The position numbers and the translations under genes were made by a program. 28,988 nucleotides of DNA. It comes from Gemmatimonadales bacterium UBA2989. Lineage in GTDB: Bacteria; Gemmatimonadota; Gemmatimonadetes; Longimicrobiales; Gaopeijiaceae. Below are positions 14,566 to 23,100 of the stretch, piece after piece. The stretch is taken from contig DEAF01000007.1 in NCBI GenBank assembly GCA_002346625.1, forward strand, positions 1 to 28,988, given 5' to 3'. Every line of letters begins with the position of its first letter. The stretch's first letter is position 1. Under the pieces are notes generated by a model. The model was given only the letters and a program-made list of their open reading frames with translations, was not told the DNA's origin and searched no databases.

Positions 14566-15411
14566 TCACTTGTCCACCACTGACCTGAATTTATCATAAA
14601 GTGCCTTAGTCACCGGGCCCACTTTTCCGTCACCCACTGGACATCCGTCAAGATATACTGTGGGTCTTACTTCTGCGGTCGTTCCAGTGAAAAATATTTC
14701 TTCAGCACCCCTCATTTCATCCAAGGCAATCGGACGCTCAATTACCGCCATTCCCATCTTTTGAGCTAGTTCTATGATTGAGCCTCTTACTACTCCGTGT
14801 AAAATTTCGTGGGTAGCTGGATGAGTGGTGACAACTCCGTTAAAAACACCAAAGACATTGCTATGAGATCCTTCCAGTACCATTCCATCCTTAACCAACA
14901 GTGCTTCTATAGCACCTGAATCAATAGCTTCTTGTTGTGCAAGTACATTTGGAAGAAGTGCTATGGATTTGATATCTACCCTGCCCCAACGATTATCCGG
15001 GACCGTAATTGCAGCATAACCCTGCCCCCACCGTTTTGAATCGGGACGTTTAAAATCTCTAGCAAAAGCATAGACCGTAGGTAAAGTTTCTTCAGGTGGG
15101 AAACAATGGGTGCGGGGAGCCACACCACGCGTGATTTGGAGATAGACTATGGATGCTTCCTGATCTTCTAATTTGTTCTCAGCCAACAGACGAAGATGCA
15201 TTTCCAGAATGTCCACAGGATCATAGTTGATCCTCAAAAAATCCAATCCTCTAATAAGACGTTGGATGTGCTGTTCAAACCGAAAAAAGTTCCCCTTGTA
15301 TGCTGATGTCACCTCATAAAGGCCATCCGCAAGAAGAAAACCCCGGTCATCGACTGAAACTGTAGCAAGATCTTTATTAAGATACTCGCCATTCAGATAT
15401 ACAACGCTCAT
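14566..15411 (-). CDS. dat: D-amino-acid (D-alanine) aminotransferase, class IV PLP
   Basis: This enzyme interconverts D-alanine and 2-oxoglutarate with pyruvate and D-glutamate, supplying D-Glu for the cell wall or recycling D-Ala. The 281-residue fold-type IV protein aligns well with Bacillus D-amino-acid transaminase. It has DDRGFLLADGLYEV (21-34), the QITRGVAPRTHCFP segment (92-105) whose Arg100 and His102 form the substrate-carboxylate trap typical of the D-specific enzymes, Lys148 in DIKSIALLPN as the PLP Lys, EGSHSNVF (180-187) and FFTGTTAEVRPT near the C-terminus. The Arg-x-His trap favours D-amino acids over branched-chain transaminase or aminodeoxychorismate lyase. It converges on the namZ-like gene with a 20-nt gap. 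No signal peptide is present, so it is cytoplasmic. Confidence 0.9.
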   Translation of the reverse strand: MSVVYLNGEYLNKDLATVSVDDRGFLLADGLYEVTSAYKGNFFRFEQHIQRLIRGLDFLRINYDPVDILEMHLRLLAENKLEDQEASIVYLQITRGVAPRTHCFPPEETLPTVYAFARDFKRPDSKRWGQGYAAITVPDNRWGRVDIKSIALLPNVLAQQEAIDSGAIEALLVKDGMVLEGSHSNVFGVFNGVVTTHPATHEILHGVVRGSIIELAQKMGMAVIERPIALDEMRGAEEIFFTGTTAEVRPTVYLDGCPVGDGKVGPVTKALYDKFRSVVDK

Positions 15412-15606
15412 AACGATCTAGGGAGTTTAGAAAAAACTGATAAATAATATACTTTATTAAGCAATCACTGCTGTTAAACTCATAAACTTTGAAATATTAC
15501 AAACTCACCATAGCATTGCTTGGTTTAGAGAGCAATCCAAAACATATATAGAATCCATATTAAAAACCTTGTAATTTCACAGATAACAAAACAAGGACGT
15601 CTTCAT
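15412..15606. other. AT-rich divergent intergenic region
   Basis: This is the space between the start of dat (minus) and the start of the beta-barrel gene (plus). It is strongly A+T-rich and must hold promoters for both, but no -35/-10 pair stands out. The only structure is a 6-bp inverted repeat ATTGCT/AGCAAT (15515-15520 and 15531-15536), with a further copy of AGCAAT at 15460-15465. Confidence 0.3.
15593..15597 (+). promoter_or_regulatory. Ribosome binding site for the TTG start of the beta-barrel gene
   Basis: AAGGA lies 9 nt before TTG at 15607. The TTG start gives a complete Lys-rich n-region and hydrophobic signal, so it is preferred over any later start. Confidence 0.55.
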
Positions 15607-16278
15607 TTGAATAAAAAAATTGTAATTCTAATCTTATTTTTAATTATCGCCCCAACATCAGTTAATGCCCAAGGCTTTGCTGTCTCTGGCCAAGTCGGCA
15701 CTACAGGGCTGGGGGGTGGGGTTATCATAGGCATCAATCAAAAACTCAATCTTAGGGGTATGTTCGGATTGTTTCCAGGAGAAGCAGGCCTGAAGGTTAA
15801 TAACATCGATTTTACTATAACTGCACCAGATTTTTTTCTGACCACAGTGGATTTCTATCCAGTGAGTGGATTCCATGTAAGTGCAGGTGGTTTGATCATA
15901 GGTAACGGTGGCAATCTAAAAGTTAAAGGCAAATTCGAGGGACGCTCTGTGGAATTCGGAAACACAACCTATACCGGTGGGGCAACCGATGAAATCGTGG
16001 GTGTTTTCTCTCTTAAAAGTTTTCAGCCATATTTAGGTGTAGGATTTGGCAATGCGATCGGGAAATTAATCGGCATCAACCTAGATGCGGGATTAGGTTT
16101 TGGGAAACCAAGCACAGTCACCTTAAATGCCCAAGGCCCACTTGCAAGTGCAGCAGGAGATGCCGGATCAATTTTTAGAGCCAACGTCCAGGCTGAAATA
16201 CCCGATATTGAAGCCGATATCCCTGTGCTACTTAGGTTTTACCCCGTCATAGTGCTATCCATATCGATTGGATTCTAG
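15607..16278 (+). CDS. Small outer-membrane beta-barrel protein of unknown function
   Basis: This 223-residue protein begins at a TTG with a good ribosome binding site. The signal peptide is NKKIVILILFLIIAPTSVNA, likely cut after Ala22. The rest is rich in alternating hydrophobic/polar strands and glycine, with the stretch TTVDFYPVSGFHVSAGGLII (79-98), PYLGVGFGNAIG (139-150) and a final strand FYPVIVLSISIGF ending in Phe. That C-terminal aromatic residue is the usual signal for insertion by BamA. The FYP...GFHVSAG, PYLGVGFGN and terminal FYPVIVLSISIGF arrangement resembles a family of uncharacterised proteobacterial outer-membrane proteins. I do not know a function. It stands alone, divergent from dat, and converges on uvrA with a 10-nt gap. 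Confidence 0.7.
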   Translation: MNKKIVILILFLIIAPTSVNAQGFAVSGQVGTTGLGGGVIIGINQKLNLRGMFGLFPGEAGLKVNNIDFTITAPDFFLTTVDFYPVSGFHVSAGGLIIGNGGNLKVKGKFEGRSVEFGNTTYTGGATDEIVGVFSLKSFQPYLGVGFGNAIGKLIGINLDAGLGFGKPSTVTLNAQGPLASAAGDAGSIFRANVQAEIPDIEADIPVLLRFYPVIVLSISIGF

Positions 16279-16289
16279 GCCTGTGGCCT
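16277..16289. other. Short hairpin touching the stop codons of two convergent genes
   Basis: AGGCC (16277-16281) and GGCCT (16285-16289) form a 5-bp stem with loop TGT. One arm includes part of the beta-barrel gene stop TAG, and the other ends at the uvrA stop. No T-run follows on either strand, so a terminator function is only possible. Confidence 0.25.
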
Positions 16290-19165
16290 TATAGCCCCAT
16301 ATCTGTAACGAAGGGAAGAAGGAAAGAACCAGTATGGGAATTAGAGTTTTTCGCGATTAAGATCGGAGGTCCTTCAGCAACGATTCTACCTCCATCCCCA
16401 CCACCTTCAGGACCAAGATCGATAACCCAATCTGCCGTCTTGATTACCTCCATATTATGCTCAATCACAACCACCGTATTACCGCATTCCACAAGCTTAT
16501 GTAGCACATCAAGAAGAACCCTGACATCTTCAAAATGTAGGCCTGTTGTAGGTTCATCCAGGATATAGAGTGTTCTGCCAGTAGCTCTTTTTGAGAGCTC
16601 AGTGGACAGTTTTACTCTTTGAGCCTCTCCTCCTGAAATAGTAGTTGCTGGCTGTCCGAGACAGATGTAACCCAACCCCACATCCTGCAGCGTTTGAAGT
16701 TTGTCACGAATTCTTGGTAAAGCATCGAAAAAGTCTAAAGCTTCACTCACGGTCATGTTAAGGACGTCGGATATGTTTTTGCCCTTATAATAGACATCTA
16801 GCGTCTCCCTGTTATAGCGCCTGCCACGGCATACATCACAGAGCACATATACGTCAGGCAAGAAGTGCATTTCTATCTTAACAAGACCGTCACCACCGCA
16901 GGCCTCACAGCGTCCACCCTTAACATTGAAAGAAAAACGTCCGGGAGCATACCCCCTGATCTGAGATTCAGGGAGCCTTGAGAATAGTTCACGTATAGGA
17001 GTGAAGAGGCCCGTATAGGTAGCTGGATTTGATCTAGGGGTACGTCCTATGGGAGACTGATCAACTTCTATCACTTTGTCTATAAACTCTATCCCTTCAA
17101 GGCCATCGTGCCTTCCGGGCAAAGCCTTAGCACGATATAAGTGTTTGGCCAAGGCTCTATAAAGGGTTTTGTTTACTAATGTAGATTTTCCGGAACCACT
17201 CACACCGGTCACCGTTACAAAACATCCTAAAGGAATCCTAACATCCAGATTTTGTAGATTGTGCTCTCGAGCACCCCTGAGGCATAAGACTCTGCCTTCA
17301 TCAACTTCCCTACGGCTATCTGGAGCCAGAATTTGGCGATTTCCCGACAGATAAGCCCCTGTAAGGGATCCCTCTTCTTTTAAGATGTCCTCAAGTGGAC
17401 CCTGTGCCACTACATCTCCCCCAGCTCGCCCAGCCCCTGGTCCTAAATCCACGATATGATCTGCAGATCTGATCGTCTGTTCATCATGCTCCACCACGAT
17501 CACCGTATTACCAAGATCTCGGAGTGATTGGAGTGTGTTAATAAGCCGTTGATTATCTCTTTGGTGAAGACCTACAGAAGGCTCGTCGAGAATATAAATA
17601 ACTCCAACAAGACGACTCCCAATCTGAGTAGCGAGACGGATACGCTGAGACTCTCCTCCGGACAGGGAATCAGCAGAACGCCCTAAGGTCAAATAAGTGA
17701 GGCCTACATCTACAAGAAAAAGCAGCCTCTTCTCGATCTCTTTCAGTATGGGGCCTGCAATCTCCATGCGGATCACATGTTGATCCAATCCTGCATTTGT
17801 GATTTTACCGGCCTGGAGTTCTTGAATAAAATCTAGAACTTCTAAAATCGACATGCTTACAATATCGCCAAGAGATCTTCCCACTAAGGTTACAGCAAGT
17901 GATTCAGCTTGCAACCTGCTCCCGCCACACTCGCTACACGGAATCGTAGACATATAACCTTGTAGCTGGTCTTGGACGCTTTTAGAGGAACTTTCCCTGT
18001 AACTCTTATCCACATTATTCACAACACCTGGCCAAACATCTTCGTAGTAACCAATCGAATTGCCAGACCCCGTCTTATAGGGAAAACGGATCTTCATTTT
18101 ACCTGATCCGTATAAAATTATCCGCTTAACTTCCTGGGGTAGATCGTTCCACGCTAATTGGACATCAAACTCATAGGCCTCGGCAAGGCCTTCAATCACA
18201 GATTGACGCAGATGACCGGAAGGCCGTCCCCAGGGGAGAACAACACCTTCAAGAATCGATAGCTCGTCATCTCCCAGCAAAAGATCCGCATTAATCTCCT
18301 TGCGACTACCAAGACCACTACACGCTTCACATGCACCAAATGAAGAATTGAAAGAAAACTGCCTGGGTTCAATCTCAGGAATGTTAATTCCACATTCCAC
18401 ACAAGAGTAAAGCTCACTAAAAATATGAGAAATCCGGGTACGCCCCCTAAACTCTACAGCCTCCAAAACACCATCAGCAGTTTTAAGTGCGGTTGCAACT
18501 GAATCAGCAAGACGATCCTGATCCTTAGTTTGAATCACAAGGCGATCCACTACAATAGCAATATCGTGGTTTTCGTAACGGCTCAAATTGAGGGATTCAG
18601 AAATGTCGACAGTTTGTCCGTCTACTACAGCACGAACAAATCCTTGCTTGCGTGCCTTCTCAAAAAGACTCCGAAATTCACCTTTCCTCCCACGTACCAA
18701 TGGTGCTAGAACCTCAATCTTAATTCCTTCTCCAAGGGATAATAGGCTGTGCACTATCTGAGAAGCTGATTGGCGGATAACTGGACTTTTACATTCAGAA
18801 CAATGGGGGACACCTTCCCGAGACCATAGGAGCCTTAAATAATCATAAATCTCAGTTACCGTACCAACGGTAGACCTGGGGTTATGCCCTACTGTCTTCT
18901 GTTCGATAGATATGGCAGGTGAAAGCCCCTCTATCATATCAACTTCAGGTTTCTCCATAAGGCCTAGAAACTGGCGAGCATACGCCGACAGTGATTCTAC
19001 ATAACGCCTTTGGCCTTCAGCATAAATAGTGTCAAATACTAACGATGATTTACCTGATCCCGAGAGCCCAGTAATAACCACTAGTCGACCACGGGGAATC
19101 TCCAAGTCAATGTTCTGGAGATTGTGCTCCCTAGCACCACGAACGATTAGAGATTTCTGAACCAT
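16289..19165 (-). CDS. uvrA: Excinuclease ABC subunit A
   Basis: UvrA is the damage-sensing ATPase of nucleotide excision repair; as a dimer it loads UvrB on distorted DNA. The 958-residue protein has two ABC modules. The first has Walker A GLSGSGKSS (33-41) and signature LSGGESQRIRL near 500. The second has GVSGSGKSTL near 653 and ISGGEAQRVKL near 842. Zinc modules are visible as CVECG...CEAC near 253-280, CSECGG near 408 and CEACGGDG...CDVCRG near 753-780. The order and length are normal and nothing is missing. It is the last gene of the minus-strand run and lies 57 nt after htpX. I see no LexA-type box that I can name upstream. Confidence 0.98.
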   Translation of the reverse strand: MVQKSLIVRGAREHNLQNIDLEIPRGRLVVITGLSGSGKSSLVFDTIYAEGQRRYVESLSAYARQFLGLMEKPEVDMIEGLSPAISIEQKTVGHNPRSTVGTVTEIYDYLRLLWSREGVPHCSECKSPVIRQSASQIVHSLLSLGEGIKIEVLAPLVRGRKGEFRSLFEKARKQGFVRAVVDGQTVDISESLNLSRYENHDIAIVVDRLVIQTKDQDRLADSVATALKTADGVLEAVEFRGRTRISHIFSELYSCVECGINIPEIEPRQFSFNSSFGACEACSGLGSRKEINADLLLGDDELSILEGVVLPWGRPSGHLRQSVIEGLAEAYEFDVQLAWNDLPQEVKRIILYGSGKMKIRFPYKTGSGNSIGYYEDVWPGVVNNVDKSYRESSSKSVQDQLQGYMSTIPCSECGGSRLQAESLAVTLVGRSLGDIVSMSILEVLDFIQELQAGKITNAGLDQHVIRMEIAGPILKEIEKRLLFLVDVGLTYLTLGRSADSLSGGESQRIRLATQIGSRLVGVIYILDEPSVGLHQRDNQRLINTLQSLRDLGNTVIVVEHDEQTIRSADHIVDLGPGAGRAGGDVVAQGPLEDILKEEGSLTGAYLSGNRQILAPDSRREVDEGRVLCLRGAREHNLQNLDVRIPLGCFVTVTGVSGSGKSTLVNKTLYRALAKHLYRAKALPGRHDGLEGIEFIDKVIEVDQSPIGRTPRSNPATYTGLFTPIRELFSRLPESQIRGYAPGRFSFNVKGGRCEACGGDGLVKIEMHFLPDVYVLCDVCRGRRYNRETLDVYYKGKNISDVLNMTVSEALDFFDALPRIRDKLQTLQDVGLGYICLGQPATTISGGEAQRVKLSTELSKRATGRTLYILDEPTTGLHFEDVRVLLDVLHKLVECGNTVVVIEHNMEVIKTADWVIDLGPEGGGDGGRIVAEGPPILIAKNSNSHTGSFLLPFVTDMGL

Positions 19166-19222
19166 AGCCTTTTAGATTACTACAAAAGCGACCTTGGTTC
19201 AAAGGCAGAAGTCCTGATTTTC

Positions 19223-20077
19223 TTAGCTTTTAATCTCTCTAGATTGAATCCTTAGTGCAGCTACACGTTCTTCAGTAGGAGGATGCGTACGGAACAAGCC
19301 AGTCATTCCAGGACCGCGCATTCCGGATAATGGATTTACGATCGCCAGTTGAGCAGCGGCGGGGTTTACCTGCATGGGAATCTGATGAGAATTTTGCTCT
19401 AGACGTTGGAGTGCCTCTGCTAGAGCCATTGGATCACCAACTATCTCTCCACCAGTCCGGTCTGCCTGGAATTCATTAGAGCGACTGATCGCAAATTGTA
19501 TTATCATAGCCCCGATAGGAGCCAGGATCGCCATCACTAAAAATGCTAAAGGGTTATTACCTCTGTTTCGCCCACCCCCAAAAATCATCCCCCAGCGAGC
19601 CACACTGCCAAGCATAGCAACTGCACCAGCGATAGTAGCTGCTAGGGTACTCACCAGCATATGACGGTGTTTGATATGTGCCAGCTCATGTGCGGTAACA
19701 CCCTCAAGCTCTCGGGGAGTTAAGTTTTTCAAGATCCCCCTTGTGAAGCATACGACCGCAGTCTTAGGGCCACGTCCGGTAGCGAATGCGTTGGGTTGAT
19801 CATGCGATGACACCGCAACAGTGGGTGTCGGAAGGCCCGCTTTCTGGCTCAGGCGAACCACCATTTGATAGAGTTCGGGGGCATCATCAGGAGTGATGAT
19901 CTGAGCTTTATACATACGGAGAACTGCACGATCACTAAACCAGTACATGCCCAGATTCATAGCCGCAGCAATAACAAGGAAAACCATTGCCCCATTCTGT
20001 CCCCCTATATATTGGCCAAAAACCATCAGGAGAGCAGTGAGCCCTGCCATAAGAATAAAAACCTTGATGTTTCGCAT
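19223..20077 (-). CDS. htpX: HtpX-type M48 membrane metalloprotease
   Basis: HtpX is a zinc protease of the inner membrane that degrades misfolded membrane proteins. The 284-residue protein has two N-terminal hydrophobic segments (6-22 and 29-47) and the zinc motif HELAH (130-134) in LEGVTAHELAHIKHRHM. Two further hydrophobic stretches lie at 142-158 and 177-197. The third zinc ligand is Glu202 in SNEFQAD, and the C-terminal LFRTHPPTEERVAAL (261-275) is shared by the family. Ribosome binding site AAGGAG lies at 20088-20093, 10 nt before the ATG. It follows tamB by 49 nt in the same direction, which suits an envelope quality-control role. Confidence 0.94.
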   Translation of the reverse strand: MRNIKVFILMAGLTALLMVFGQYIGGQNGAMVFLVIAAAMNLGMYWFSDRAVLRMYKAQIITPDDAPELYQMVVRLSQKAGLPTPTVAVSSHDQPNAFATGRGPKTAVVCFTRGILKNLTPRELEGVTAHELAHIKHRHMLVSTLAATIAGAVAMLGSVARWGMIFGGGRNRGNNPLAFLVMAILAPIGAMIIQFAISRSNEFQADRTGGEIVGDPMALAEALQRLEQNSHQIPMQVNPAAAQLAIVNPLSGMRGPGMTGLFRTHPPTEERVAALRIQSREIKS

Positions 20078-20126
20078 TGTATAAAAACTCCTTACTAGAG
20101 CTTAGGATATTGAGTTAAGAAATAAT

Positions 20127-23100
20127 TTAGTATGACCACTCACGGAAAATCGATAAACCCAAACCTTTCTGATTTTGTAGTCCTAGTTCATCAAATCGGA
20201 CTATACGACCTCGGAAGAAGCGATCTTCGAAGAAAGATTCTACAGTATACGAGTCCGAGATCATCCACTCAAAACGAGTTCCAACGAATGGACTTCCGGC
20301 TCTCTGATCAGCCAGCGGCCTAAGAAGCAGGGTAACAAAAAAATCATCGGCAAGATAGAAGCCAGTCTCAACAACTGTGGTGCCCAGGGTACCTCGAATA
20401 CTGGCATCACCTAAAATCCCTAACTCCTGTTGAGTTATGGATAAATAATCCACACCTAGTTCCTGGGCAAACGCTGATCCCAGACGGTTACTGAAAGTAC
20501 TGATCCCCATCGCCACACCCGATCCCAGAAGCAAGCCGGCAGTGCCCATAGCTTGAGTCTGGCCAGATGTAAGGGCATACGTAGGTCTTCCAAAGTATAA
20601 ATAACTTAGAAGGTCATCCTCAGTAAGGCCCGTCTGATCGCTGGTAAGGCTAACCCTAGGAGCTACCAGAGTGCCTGTGACAGCGGCTGTAATAGTAAAA
20701 TTATCTCCCTGGACAGAACGTACACGATTACTAGCCTCAATATTGAGATCGGGATTGACACCAGGTGTCCCAAGGAAGCTAATGGTGCCATCGTCCACCT
20801 GGAATTGCCTCCCAAAGGCTCCATACGATCCACGCACAGCTTCCAGTGTGCCTACCATTGCAAGATCTTGAGTTAATCGGTCATAGATAACTTGGAGTTC
20901 ACCGTCAAGTTCTACATCCATCCGGGCACTGCGGATCCAACTGTCACGCTGTAATGTTAAGGTCATGTTGTCCATGCGAATATTGCGCAAAAAAGGATTC
21001 TGTCCTGGCAGCCTCTCTTCAAAATCTACCGTTGAGGTATCTATTACTTCGTAAAACTCGGGGCCTGCAAGGTCAACTATCTCAGCAGCTCTTTGGAATT
21101 CCTCTAGGAATAGTGTTCCTTCGTTAACTCGGAGTTCTCCAGAAACCACAGGCCTTTTATAAGACCCTCCTACTTGGAAATCTCCGCTTAAGCGTGCAGT
21201 AATATCCTGACGTTCGATACCCTGAAAAGCATCAAGGTTAACTGTCAAATCAAGACCCGGATCAGATATAGGCATCAAAGTTACAGTTCCATGAATGCTC
21301 GCATCTCCTGATGCCTCTAAGGTAGCATCTACTTCAACGCTCCCATCAGGATACCAATCCAGCGTCCCATTAAGATTCTGTTGACGAACCCCCAGTCCCC
21401 CTATGAGGGCTTCGCCTTCGGAAATAACAAGCTGACCCTCGGGGGCCATGTTCTCCAGTGTACCCCCTAATTCAACACTTCCAGATACAACACCCTTAAC
21501 TTCTTGGTAACTTTCGAAGGGAGCCATGATCATAGAGAGTGGCAATTGCTTAGAAGAAACCACGAGATCGATTTGCTTATTAGGGATTCGGTTAGGGATA
21601 GCTTGAAAACTCAAATCCAGAGGCATATCACCATTGATGGTCATAATCTGGAGAGAATCTTTCCAGAACCCCAATTCACCCATTAAAATCTGGCTGTCGT
21701 ATTTCCAGGATCCCATGAGACGTTCGAAATCATAATTTCCAAAGACAACATCTTGGACAGAAATCTTCCCCGACATAACTGGATCAGTATGGATCCCAGT
21801 TATATCGAAATCCAAGTCAACTATTCCCTCTAAGCGATCTTGAGTTTGAAGGATACTAGCTATGCGCTCGACGTTGATATTCTCAGCTTCTAGATCGAAG
21901 TCTGCTTCGCCATAAAAAGGGAAACGCCCTTCAGCCATAAGCCTCATCCCACCTAAACCTGGACGAATCAAGCGTAAATCCCGAAAAGTGAGCCCATTGG
22001 GGTCCCAAGAAACGGTAGCTGGTCCACCTAAATTCCACCGCTCATCAGGAAAACGGAAAATGAGTTCATCAAAATGAAAAGTTCGAGTCATATCTTGTTG
22101 TTCGAATGATAACGCAACCCGATAGCTTTCTTCTTGGGATTTCGCTAGAAGAATATTTGCCCGACCTCGAAGCCCTTCATGGCCTAAGTTAACTGATACA
22201 GAATCGAATTCCTTATCGAATATGTTAACGCCCGCTCCTTCGAACTGCATTTCGATTTTTTGTTCCGATGAGAAAGATTTATCAACTGAAAACAACAAAT
22301 CCATAACTTCCGCTCGATTGTTCCTATATGTACCATTCTCAAGGTAAGCACGGCCAGAAATTTCTAGATTATCAAAAGATTTTCCTAGTGTTAAATCTCC
22401 GGCCAAATTACCTGAAACAAATGTTTCAGATAGAGTGGGCAGGGTATCAGGATTAATTCCTTCCATAACCAAGACACTCGACTCAAGATCTGAAAGAGTG
22501 TCGCGGGCAATAATGTTCGACCCTATAATCAGCGGATGGAGTCCATTGAGGTTATTGGCATCAAATTTAAAAAAGATTTTATCGGTGGATTCACTATCTG
22601 ACATGGCAAGTTGTCCACCTCCCTCCACTGACACTCCACCTATAACGCCATGGATGGTGTCAGCGGTTATAAAGCCTTCGGAAAAATGGATTTCAACCAC
22701 TGCAGTGTCCGCTTCAATATTAGCAAATCTAGAAGAACCCAGTTGCACTTTGCCATAAATATCAGCGGTTTTGAGATTCTCTACGCTTCCACTGAAGTCC
22801 AAGGATCCAGATAAGATTGTGCCATGAGGGAGCATAGGAAATAATTCTATAACGTTGAAATTGTTAGCCTCTCCAAGAACACGATACGACTTCGAGGGTG
22901 ACCTTGCATCAATGCTACTCTCTAGTTGCAGAGAGCCCCCGTCGGTCACTAGGTCAGCATTAACTGCCAGCGCAGACAAACCACCTTCAACATTAATATT
23001 ACCCCTTAATACACCCAATTTTCGAGTTGGTAGACTCTCTCCCAAAAATCCACTGATATAAAATGGATTCAAATTTCCATTTAGGGAAAAGAAAGCATCT

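Noticed and set aside
14546..14570. TGATC/GATCA inverted repeat between the namZ-like gene and dat as a terminator
   Set aside because: The stem has only 5 A+T-rich base pairs with a 13-nt loop and no T-run.
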